Source of the DNA: Pleionea litopenaei
GTDB lineage: Bacteria; Pseudomonadota; Gammaproteobacteria; Enterobacterales; Kangiellaceae
Reading direction: 5' to 3'
NCBI RefSeq assembly: GCF_031198435.1
Contig: NZ_CP133548.1
Location: forward strand, 2,576,001 to 2,640,000
Length of the DNA stretch: 64,000 bases
Positions within the stretch are counted from its first letter, which is position 1. Each line of letters opens with the position of its first letter. The notes beneath the pieces were generated by a model. The model made no database searches and was not told the origin of the DNA. It was given only the letters and a program-made list of their open reading frames with translations. The position numbers and the translations under genes are program-made. This document shows positions 18,643-28,900 of the stretch, piece by piece.

Positions 18643-19215
18643 GTGAATCAACGTTTGAACTTTCCAGCCAGAGTTGGTTGGACAGCTCCCGATTTCAGTC
18701 TAACAGGAGTTGACGGCAACCAATGGAACTTAGCCGCCAGTCGTGGCGCTATGGGTCTGGTCGTTGCGTTCATTGCCAACGACTGCCCTTATGTAAAGCC
18801 CATTCGTGGGCAGCTTAATGCCGTAGCCAACCAACTTAAGGCGATGGGCATTGGTATGATCGCTATCAACTCAAACGATCCGGCGATTAGCCCAGACGAC
18901 TCTCTCCCCTACATGCGCGCACTGACTCGTGAATTCAACTTCGCTTTTCCCTACTTAGTAGATGATAAACAAATTATGGCGAAAGCCTTTGGTGCCGAGA
19001 CCACTCCAGAATTTTTTGGGTTTAATGCATTGATGGAACTGCAGTATCGAGGTCGTTTGGGGTTGAAAAAAGATGAACCCATTGAGCAAAGTGAATTAAT
19101 GCAGGCGATGCATCAAATTGCGCTTACTGGTCAAGGGCCGTTAGAACAAATAGCCAGCGTCGGATGCAAGATCAAGGGTGGAAATGCTAGGCGTCAAGTT
19201 GAACTCGACGCTTAA
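18643..19215 (+). CDS. Thioredoxin-fold redoxin/AhpC-TSA family protein
   Basis: 190 aa soluble thioredoxin-fold protein: a PDFSLTGVDGNQWNL entry strand, then FIANDCPYVKP with one cysteine at the peroxidatic/CXXC position (the second Cys of a CXXC is replaced by Val), SNDPAISPDDSLPYM, and a TTPEFFGF cis-Pro region. This single-Cys NDCPYVKP pattern is the common thioredoxin family protein seen in many marine bacteria; its substrate is unknown. Start is GTG at 18643 with GAGGGTAAG upstream. Monocistronic, converging on the chp operon. Confidence 0.82.
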   Translation: MNQRLNFPARVGWTAPDFSLTGVDGNQWNLAASRGAMGLVVAFIANDCPYVKPIRGQLNAVANQLKAMGIGMIAINSNDPAISPDDSLPYMRALTREFNFAFPYLVDDKQIMAKAFGAETTPEFFGFNALMELQYRGRLGLKKDEPIEQSELMQAMHQIALTGQGPLEQIASVGCKIKGGNARRQVELDA

Positions 19216-19281
19216 GGTGCCGCCTTTTCGAACTTAGATCGTTTGGCACAGCGGCTTTTAATTGAAAGCGGCGGCAAGCGA

Positions 19282-19743
19282 TTAAGCCGCGAGCTCTTCT
19301 TTTATCAGTGCTTCTAATTTGTCGAGATCGGGAATGGTTGCCTGAATTGTTCCTATTTGCACTTTAGCCTTATCAGCAACCCCTAAAGAGTCCGACTCAA
19401 CCATCGATATGGATGGCTCAGTCACGTGAGTAAGTCGTGGTATACCTTGCACGATGATCGCAATATACGGCATTTCTTCGTCACCGTTAATCGTATGAAC
19501 CACCGCCACCCGTGAGCGTTTATTGGCTTGTGGGTCTTCACCGCCGTTTAAAATGTCCAAAGAAATCATCGGAACTTTTATTCCGTGCCAGTGCAATGTG
19601 CCAATAAACCAATCTGCGCCTTCTTTCTGGTAAGCGACATCACCGAACGGCACTATTTCAGCCACCGTTACGTTAGGAAGCAAAATACTTTGGTCGATGA
19701 TAGGTATCATCAGACTGTAAACTTCAGCGATTTTATTTTCCAC
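19282..19743 (-). CDS. chpC: CheW-like coupling protein ChpC
   Basis: CheW-domain protein that in the Pseudomonas Pil-Chp system couples some receptors to the ChpA kinase. The 153 aa form a single CheW fold: LMIPIIDQSILLPNVTVAEIV, then GTLHWHGIKVPMISLD, and RVAVVHTINGDEEMPYIAIIVQG. It is the last gene of the pilG-chpC operon, 43 bp after chpB, as in Pseudomonas. A short poly-Glu/Leu helix ends the protein. Identification rests on fold plus gene order. Confidence 0.87.
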   Translation of the reverse strand: MENKIAEVYSLMIPIIDQSILLPNVTVAEIVPFGDVAYQKEGADWFIGTLHWHGIKVPMISLDILNGGEDPQANKRSRVAVVHTINGDEEMPYIAIIVQGIPRLTHVTEPSISMVESDSLGVADKAKVQIGTIQATIPDLDKLEALIKEELAA

Positions 19744-19786
19744 ACTCTTCTCCCGTCGCTTATATCAAAGCTCAGTATAACCTATG

Positions 19787-22700
19787 TCAGGCTCGCATCG
19801 CCTTTTGTTCTTGTAGGTGCTCAGATAACTGAGCTGCTAATTGCTCTGGTCCACCTGAGTATTGAGATAAATTCTTGTTAACCACAGACTCCGGCATACT
19901 GGCGTTTGCACAGGTATCACTCGATTGGGTCCAAACGGTGATGTTGTTTGCCTGTACTTGCTCAATCCCAGTGCTTCCGTCATCTCCCATTCCGCTAAAG
20001 ATAATCACCCCGCAACGCTCTCGGTAGATGCTGGCCGCTGCCACGACCACATCGTCAATACATGGAGCGTAGGGCGGTGTCCATGCCTTATCTAACACAT
20101 CAACATAACCTTCGTTATCGAACACGACTTGCGAGCCGATGGGTGCAATATAAATTTTGCCAGACTCAATTTTCGTTTTCGTTTCAATGATGGTTGCTCT
20201 AAACGCTGTTTGCGTATCTAAAATGTTGCTGAGAACCGGCAAGAAGTTCTCATCAATGTGCTGAGCTAACACAAACGCTGTATCGATGCTGCCAGGTACC
20301 GCTTGTAAAAAACGCTTTACCGCGGCAGGACCACCAAGAGATGCCCCAAGCACCCAAAGATTTTGCTGCGGGCCTGAGGGCTTTTCTGGTTCCTTTGGCT
20401 CATCAGACTCCACGGCTTCGAATTGCATGTCAATCGCAGTGTCGTCAAGCAAGGGGATATCTATTTGGTCGTCAAACTCCGCACCTTGTTCGCTGTCTGT
20501 ATGAGAACTTAGCGACTGCTCTTGGTTTGACGCGCTCTCAACGGGCTCAAATTCTTGCTCGCTGAAATCAAGATCAAAATCGTCTCCAGAAAATTCATCC
20601 GAAAGTTCCGCAGGTAATTCTCTTGGAAACGCCTCATCGACCGGACTATTGACGGAACTATTGCTAGAAGACGTGGTGTCGTCATCTGAAAAATCCAGGT
20701 CGTCAGCCGACCATTCCAACTCGTTTTCAGACGCCGTTTCAGGCTCAACCGACTCTAACTCAAGCGGCGAGTCATTGGGTGTTGTTTGCTGTGTTGGCGT
20801 TTCCCGTGTTGTTGCGTGCTGCGTTGTTTCCTGTTGTTCAGCAGAGGGTAACTCTTCTAAGTCAAAAGAATCCGATAAGCTGTCTAGGTCAGGCGCTTCG
20901 AACTCAATGCCGCCATCCAAAATATCATCAGCTCCACTCGAAGGGTCTTCTAAGCTGATTGAATGATCGTCTGCCGGTGCAACATCAGCACTGTTACTGT
21001 CTAGGTCAGACTCTTCGTCTAATAATTCATCCAACGTCCAATCTAAATCATCTTCGCTGGTATTCGATTGCTCGTCCTGATTCGTGGTCGATGAACGTTC
21101 ACCACTTTCATCCGACGATTCATCACTGAACTCAAGATCAAACTCTAAGTTAACTTCTTGATCGCTGACCACTAACGAGTCTTCAGCACCAGTATCGCCT
21201 GTGTATAATTCGTCTTGGTTATCGTGTTCTGTGGTTAGGTGTTCTGAGGTTAGATTTTCTTCGTCATCGATTTCAAAAGAAAGATCTTCATTCGATTGCT
21301 CATTAGACAAGCTGGATAATTCATCGTTGTTATCCGAGAAAGTCGTATTATCGTCGGCGCTTACGTCACTTGTTGAATCGTCAAAGTCAAAGTCACCTAA
21401 ATCGCTCGCGTCCCAATCAAGATCTGAGTCATCAGGCTCGGGATCATCAAACGCAGATGGTTGTAGCTCATCATCTGCGAAGCCAAATTCCATGGTCATC
21501 TCTGACTTTTCTTGCGGCTCTGACGCGTCGAAAGATAATGCTTCACTGTCGTCGTCTTTTGTCTCTGCCGAGATAGATGAGTCATTGGACCAGTTTTCTA
21601 GATCAGTAGATTCAGAGTCAGTAGCTTCCGTTTCACTACTTTCAGACTCAGTGAATTCAAGATCATGCGACTCTAAGTCATGACTTGCCGAATCTTGTTT
21701 AGGAATATCATCCGCTGCTGAGTCATCTAGTTCAAAGTCACCTGTTTCTAACTCATCGCTCTCAAAATCAATGTTCTCTATCTCCAATCCACCTGACGAC
21801 ATGCCATCTGAACCGTCTGATAGATCAAAGCTGTTGTCTTCGAGACTCAGATCGTCGGTAATAGATTCTTGGTGGTCAGATTCATTTAAATTAGGATCAT
21901 TTAAACTAGAATCATTTAAATTAGAATCATCGAAACTGGACATTTGGAAATCTGAATCATCATCCAAAGACAATTCATTCACGGATTCTTCAGTGTTGCT
22001 CGATGCTGTGTTGCTAAAAGGATGGTCTTTTTCATTCGAGCCATATTCGTTTTCATTCGAGCCATGGTCGTTTTCATTCGATAGATGCTCGCTTTCGCTC
22101 GGTGCTCGTTCAAAATCAAAGTCGAGGTCGTCGCTTAAGCTATTCTCTTCCGAAGTCTCATTACCGCCGAACGCATCCGTTGTTTGTGTCTGTGGTTTTG
22201 AATCTTCAGCTAAATGTTCAAGTTCTGCTTCATCGGCAATCTCAAATGAATCGCTTGTGCTCGATTCTTGATCATCCGCTTTTTCTTGATGAAAGCTATC
22301 CAGTTCACTCTCAAAATTGTCAAAAGAGTCAGCAAGTTCATCCGCGATTGACTCAATGGGATCGGTTAAAGAATCCATCTGGTCGGCCGGAACATCTTTG
22401 GCAAAATCTAGAAGTGTTGAACTTAAATCTTCGGTTGCTTGTTCTAATCGAGAAACCGATGCTTCCGTCTCTTCGGTAGGTAACGGAGTATGAATCTCCG
22501 ATGTATCTGAATGTTCCGCTTGATTTTCAACAGTCTCATGAGCAGGGTGTTCTAATGACGACTCACTCTCTGGCTCTTCTTGTTGATACTCAAGGCCAGC
22601 CATTTCAAACAAGCGCTCAATTTGCTTTTCCACCCAAAAGTCTGGGTGGCTTTGCTTAGCCAAAGAGCCTCGCTCATAGAAAAACACCGGCACACGAGAC

Positions 22701-22921
22701 TGATCTAACAGATCATCAAGTGAGTCAGTCCAGTCTTCGTCTTCAATGTCAAGGAGCCATACATTCAAAGAATCATCGCTGATATGATCCAGCGAGATGT
22801 CGCTCGGCTGTAATTGCTCAGCAATCGCAACCGAGTGTTGTTTCAATAACTGTACGTATTGATCCGTTTCATCGCCTCCCGATGAGATCAATCCTATAGA
22901 TAACCTGTCCTTGCTTGTCAT
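19787..22921 (-). CDS. chpB: ChpB-like methylesterase with a giant acidic linker
   Basis: CheB-family protein glutamate methylesterase expected to reset PilJ methylation. The C-terminal catalytic domain (about residues 850-1040) has the triad Ser861 (GASLGG), His888 (AQHIDEN) and Asp981 (GMGDDG). Residues 1-110 look like a degenerate receiver domain (VWLLDIEDEDW, VPVFFYERG). Between them lie about 730 residues almost entirely of Asp, Glu, Ser and Asn, including short internal repeats (SNENDHGSNENEYGSNEKD; DDSNLNDSSLNDPNLNE). Typical ChpB proteins are about 340 aa, so this one is roughly three times longer. The start codon overlaps the chpA stop (TAATG), which indicates coupling. The linker is probably disordered and strongly negative. 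Confidence 0.88.
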   Translation of the reverse strand: MTSKDRLSIGLISSGGDETDQYVQLLKQHSVAIAEQLQPSDISLDHISDDSLNVWLLDIEDEDWTDSLDDLLDQSRVPVFFYERGSLAKQSHPDFWVEKQIERLFEMAGLEYQQEEPESESSLEHPAHETVENQAEHSDTSEIHTPLPTEETEASVSRLEQATEDLSSTLLDFAKDVPADQMDSLTDPIESIADELADSFDNFESELDSFHQEKADDQESSTSDSFEIADEAELEHLAEDSKPQTQTTDAFGGNETSEENSLSDDLDFDFERAPSESEHLSNENDHGSNENEYGSNEKDHPFSNTASSNTEESVNELSLDDDSDFQMSSFDDSNLNDSSLNDPNLNESDHQESITDDLSLEDNSFDLSDGSDGMSSGGLEIENIDFESDELETGDFELDDSAADDIPKQDSASHDLESHDLEFTESESSETEATDSESTDLENWSNDSSISAETKDDDSEALSFDASEPQEKSEMTMEFGFADDELQPSAFDDPEPDDSDLDWDASDLGDFDFDDSTSDVSADDNTTFSDNNDELSSLSNEQSNEDLSFEIDDEENLTSEHLTTEHDNQDELYTGDTGAEDSLVVSDQEVNLEFDLEFSDESSDESGERSSTTNQDEQSNTSEDDLDWTLDELLDEESDLDSNSADVAPADDHSISLEDPSSGADDILDGGIEFEAPDLDSLSDSFDLEELPSAEQQETTQHATTRETPTQQTTPNDSPLELESVEPETASENELEWSADDLDFSDDDTTSSSNSSVNSPVDEAFPRELPAELSDEFSGDDFDLDFSEQEFEPVESASNQEQSLSSHTDSEQGAEFDDQIDIPLLDDTAIDMQFEAVESDEPKEPEKPSGPQQNLWVLGASLGGPAAVKRFLQAVPGSIDTAFVLAQHIDENFLPVLSNILDTQTAFRATIIETKTKIESGKIYIAPIGSQVVFDNEGYVDVLDKAWTPPYAPCIDDVVVAAASIYRERCGVIIFSGMGDDGSTGIEQVQANNITVWTQSSDTCANASMPESVVNKNLSQYSGGPEQLAAQLSEHLQEQKAMRA

Positions 22922-25900
22922 TACTGCTTACCGGGTAATAAAGACTCTATTGTTTGTAATAGATCCACTTCGTTATAAGGTTTACCCATGTATCGATTAA
23001 CGCCTATCGACTCAGCACGCTCTCTGTGTTTTTCACCAGTTCGAGAGGTGATCATGATAATTGGAAGTTCTTTCAACTTGTCATCGTGTCGAATAATGGT
23101 CGCTAATTCGAAACCGTCCATTCGAGGCATTTCGATATCCAGCAACATAACATCAGGTTTGGTGTCAGACAGCACATTCAGGGCATCAACACCGTCTTTA
23201 GCCAATACGACTTCGTAGTCATGTCGCTGCAATAAACGCTGGGTAACTTTTCGTACCGTAATCGAGTCATCCACCACCATAACTGTTGGAACGCGATCTT
23301 CGTAAGACGTATCGTCGCTCTCCATATCTGCGGTAATGGTTGCGTCGGCGCGTCGAGTCAATGCTGGCACGTCTAAAATCAATACAACACGACCATCCCC
23401 AAGAATGGTTGCGCCTGACAAGCCGCTTAATAAACTTAATTGCTGGCCAACCGATTTTACAACGATCTCACGAGAACCCATGAGTTCATCGACTTGTACT
23501 GCCGTCGGGTGTTCTGCACCGTGTAGTAGTAAGACAGGTAATGGCTTGCTTACACCTTCAAGATCGGCTTTGACATTATGGTCGAGCAGATTACCCATAT
23601 AGCGCATGTGATAAGACATGCCTGCGTACTCAAAGCGAGCATCTGGGTTATCATAGTATTCTTGAATTTCGTACGGACTGACTCGAACGATACCTTCAAT
23701 GTTAGTTAAAGGCACAGCAAACACATCGTCGCCGACTGAAATCATTAACGCTTGGTTAACCGATACAGTAAACGGTAATTTAACGGTGAATGTCGCGCCT
23801 TTTCCGCGCTCCGAGTTGATCTCTACAACACCACCCATCTGCTTAATTTCGCTCGACACGACGTCCATTCCGACACCACGTCCAGATATTTGGGTAACCT
23901 TTTGAGCCGTAGAGAATCCCGCTTCAAAAATCATCTGTTGCAACTCATGATCACTAAGCTCTGAGTTTTGAGTGATCAACCCTCGCTCAAGTGCTTTGTT
24001 GCGAATGGCATCGATATTTAAACCACGGCCATCATCTTGGATCTCAATGTAAATTTCAGATCCTTCTCGATACAAGCGGATTCTAACTTTACCCGTTTCA
24101 GATTTCCCGGCTTGTTGACGTTCTTCTGTACTCTCAATACCATGGTCCATCGCGTTACGGAGCATATGTTCGATTGGAGCGATCATTCGTTCAAGTACAG
24201 TACGGTCCATCTCGCCTTCAGCCGCGATGGATAGGTCAACGGCTTTGCCTAATTCGTTTCCGATTTGGCGGACGATACGACGTAATCGAGGAACCAAACT
24301 GTCGAAGGGTACCATGCGCGTTCGCATCAACCGCTCCGACATTTCGGTATTTACTCGGCCCTGTTGCAACAATAGGGTTTCAGAGTCAGAGGCAAGATTA
24401 TCGAGTGACTCTTTCAAACTCGCGATATCCGCTGCTGACTCACCAAGACTCCGCGTCAGTTCTTGCTGTCGGGTATAACGGTCAAACTCTAATGGATCGA
24501 ACTCTTCATAATCGACACCGGCGACTTCTCGACGATATTCAATCTGAGCGTCTGTTTCGATTTCCATATTTCGAAGCTGGTCTTTCAATCGATCAAGGGC
24601 TTGATTCATCTCATCGAGGTTGTATCGAAGCAACGAGATTTGCTGCTCAAGACGTGCTCGGAAAATCGATGTTTCACCCGAGAGGTTCACCAGACTTTCT
24701 AATTGATCCGCTGCAATACGAACAACTTCTTGTTGTTTACTACGCCGCGCACCTGCATCAACTGAGGCTTCTTTGTCTTCCGCTTTCTTCTTCTCGAAAG
24801 GTACAACTTCAGCCGCCTTAGCAGGAGAGGCGGGCTTGGCTTCGCTCGCCTTCGGTGTATCGACTTTCGCTTCAGTCGGCTTGGCCACTTGAATCGGCGC
24901 AGCAGGCTTGCCTTTGATGACCTGCATCAATTCTGTCATGTACGCCGTTGGTGTCGTTAGCATTCGCGATGCACCAACTTCATCAACTAAATGATGAATC
25001 ACATCGTACCCGCGCATAACGAAACGAATATGCTCGTCGTTGGCTTTTATTTGACCGGCCGACACTTTTTCAAAGAAGGTTTCGAGCTCGTGGGTTAAGT
25101 CGCCCAATGCAGTTAAGTCGGATAAGCGAGCGCCACCTTTCAGTGTATGCAGACTTCGCTGAAGTGTTTCGATCGAGCTTTTATTCTCAGGCTCTTTACT
25201 CCACACCTGCAGCGCTTCGTCCATATTCTGTAGAATTTCAGCGGCTTCTTCTAAGTAAATCTCTAGAACTTCTTCGCCGTCTTCGTCCAGCTCAACATGC
25301 TGAACTTCCGCTTCAACCGGCTCACTAACGTGTTCTGCCACTTCTTCGACCGCTGGAGCGATCTCTGTTTCAACGTCTTGTTCGGTCTCGAGCGTTTCAC
25401 TGATCTCTTCAGATTCAGTCGCTGAATCAAGCTGCTCACCCGCAACAAGTTTCTTAATGTCATCTAGGAGATCTTGATTGTAATCGTACTGACCATCTTC
25501 TCTTAGTTGCTCAATAACGTTGCGGAAGTAATCCAATACCGTGAATGAAAATTCAATATGATGTGGATTAACATCAATGTGCGCACTGCCAATGGCTTCG
25601 TATAAATCTTCTAGAGCGTGGGCAATGTTACCTAAATTCATAACCCCAGCCATACGTGCACTACCTTTAAAGGTATGCAAGTTACGCTGCAAATTATTAA
25701 CTGGCAACAGATCGCCAAGATCTGACTTCCACGACTCAAGATTCGCTTCAATTTCTTCAATCAGCTCATCGGCTTCTTCTAAGAAGAACTCAAGTAATTC
25801 ATCGTCAATTTCATCTTCAGCTTGATGAACGTCTTCGGGAAGAATTGTTTCTGATACACCTTCAGGCTCTGCTTCAACAGCCTTAGGAGTAATAACCGGC

Positions 25901-28900
25901 GTAGCATGTTTTTGGTGCCACTGTTTTAATTCCGCAATAAGATCGGAAGGATCAGGAAGTTGATGCTCGACAGCAGCCGTATTCAATAACTCTAATACGC
26001 AATCTAAAGCGCGATTTCCTAATTGATAGAAACCTTCATCCAAGGTCGCTTGATCCGGTTTTGAAACATAACTTTCTAAAGCGCTTGCTATTTGCTCAAC
26101 TTCATCAAGCATCGCCATATTCGCACCGCGTTTTAGCGTATGCATTTCTGCTTGTAGGTTATGTTGCGCTTCTAACGAGCCTTTTTGCTGCCAATGAGTT
26201 AGCAATTCTTGCGCTTCAGAAACAATGTCCATGCCTTCAGCCAAGAATATAGCTAATAACTCAGGATCTCGATTAACGGTCGCGACATTACTACTTTCGG
26301 TCTCGCCCAGAAGTTGAATAAGCTGTTTTCTTTGCTCTTCAAATGACTCAGCCAGTCCGGTTTTCTCATCACCCAAATAGTGTTGGTTCGACTTAAGTGC
26401 CGAAATGCATTTATGTAGGTAATCTCGAGCCAAAGCCATATCAGATTTAAACTGATCGGTTAATGGAATATTTCTTTGTTTATATTCTTTTACAATGGAC
26501 TCTAGAGGTGCAGCTAAGTCGGCTACTTCAGTGACCTCTGCCATGTGCGCACTGCCTTTCAAAGTATGCATTGCACGCAGCAGTTCATCTGAAGCAAAAT
26601 CTCGATGTTCTGGCTTCCAATTTTCGACGCAATCGTCGATAACTTCTAAATGACCTTCAGCCTCATTAACAAAAATTTCTAACAGCACCGGATCGATATT
26701 TGAACGAACCGATTGACTGGTCGCTTCGCCGATTGAGTATTCTTCTAAATCAGCACTCTCATCAACCGAAAGATCTTCGCTCATCTCTAGCGTCGGGATC
26801 TCTTCGTCGGCATCTAAACTTTCGCTAATTTCTAAAACATCATCAACGCCAACCGGTTCTAGTGATTCAGGAAGCTCGTCAATGGTTAATTCGACTTCGT
26901 CACTTTCGCTAGGCTCTTCGGCTTGCGTACTTTCTAACTCATCGCCTGTGTCGAGCGTTAACTCACTATCCGTAAACTCAAATGCTTCAGGCTCAGATTC
27001 AAATTCAAGAGTTTCAGATGAATCATCTTCTAGCGTCATTCCACCGGAAGTCGTTTCAACATCGTCAGCAGCATCAAGGGAATCATCGAATGATAACTCC
27101 ATTCCATCTTCATCATCTTGCTGCACGCTTTCTTCGAGAGTAATTGCTTCTTCGGGCAACTCAAGAGAAATTTCATCTTCAGAATCAAAGCTAGGCTCAT
27201 CATCTAAACTCAAGCTTGGCAATTCACTTGATGGTTCTTCTGCAGACTCTACTGCGAATTCTTCTGATGACTCTTCTTCAATTTGTAAATCGTCAGTTGC
27301 CGTGTCTTCAAGAGCCATTGAGTCTTCTGCAACGATAGGCTCATCGACAAGTTCGGGCTCTATGGTCGCGGGTTCTTCAACCGTAACTTCGTCGACCACA
27401 GCTTCGTCAACCGTAGTTTGCTCGGGTGCTGCTGCCGGAGGAGTGTACGTTTCTCCTTTGGCAATCGCATGAGCGCGCGCCATAATTTGATCTGGAGTTT
27501 CACTAGGAATTTGATTCTTAGAAAAAGCGTCGATAAGTTTCGGCATAAAATCAATGGCGTCGCGCATTACTGCAAAAACATCATTGTTCAATTTTATTGA
27601 ATCATCCATCACTCGATTGAGCATATTCTCAATCGACCATGCAAGCTCACCGGCTAAACTAGCGCCAACCAATCGACCGCTACCTTTCAAAGTATGGAAT
27701 GAGCGTCGAATGGTAGTCAGCGATTCTTCATCGTCATGATTTTCTTGCAACAGTGGGAACAATTCATTAATGCTCGCCAACTCTTCTTCGGCTTCTTCTA
27801 AGAAGATTTCAAGAACGTCGTCATCAATTAAACTTTCATCATAGGCTTTTTCAGCTGAAGATTGAGAACTAGAGTATTCAACCGGAGCTTTAACAGGAGC
27901 GTCGGTCGGAGCTGGCGTTTCAGTGGTAACCGATTGTTGTACCTCTCTTTGTGGAGTAGGTTCAACGGGAGCTTCTTTCGGCTGTTGAGGAATCGGTTTG
28001 GCTTTGGCAAGGTCGGCCTCAAGAATTTGTTGGCTTTCTTGAGCAGCGCCAATAACCGAGTCGAATGCTTTAGATCCAATTTCACCGTAATTTTCTAAAC
28101 AATATTCAACCGTGGTAATGATGTCAGCAAGCGCGTCCATAACCTGTTCTTCAGGCTTATGCTTCTCATGAATCAAACGCTTTTCTACATATTCGTGAGC
28201 TTTGTTAAGCAGATCTGAGGCATCGTTAAATCCTACGATTTGTAGACCACCTTGAATTTCAGTTAACAATACAGGAACGTCTGCCACTAATGAGAAATCG
28301 AACGACGAAGCAATAAAGTCGACGATTTTTTCTTTCGCTTTCTGCAAATTGCCACGGCTGGCTTTTAATAAATGCAGTTTTGCATCATCAAGTTGTGCTT
28401 CTGAAGCGGCTTGATCTTGTTTCGCAGCCAATTCTTCTGGAGTGCTTTCTTCGTTTTGACCAAGCTCTTGGCTCTTGATATTGGCCAAATTCGCTTCAAC
28501 AAACAGCAGGGCACCGGCGACATCCATTACCACGGCATCTGAAATGTTTTCGCCTGCATCGGCGACTTTCGATAATGTGGTAATTTGCTGTTTGATAACG
28601 TCACGAGGAATACCGAGACCCAAGATGCCAAGGGTATCGGTAATTTTTTGTAAACTAGGAATCAATTCGCGAATTTTGTCAGGTGTCTTATTGGTTCCTC
28701 GAACAAATAAGTCCAACGTATCTTTGACGTTGATAAGATCATCATTGATCGCACTGACAACGGTTTCAATTGCACCGGCATCAGGACCTTGTAATCGACG
28801 ACGTTCTTCTTCAACTTCAGAGTCAGAAAGTAGCGACGATGCGAGATTGAACTTCTCTTTAAGTCGCAACACTTTTTCATTCTGCGACTCGGCCTTGGCC

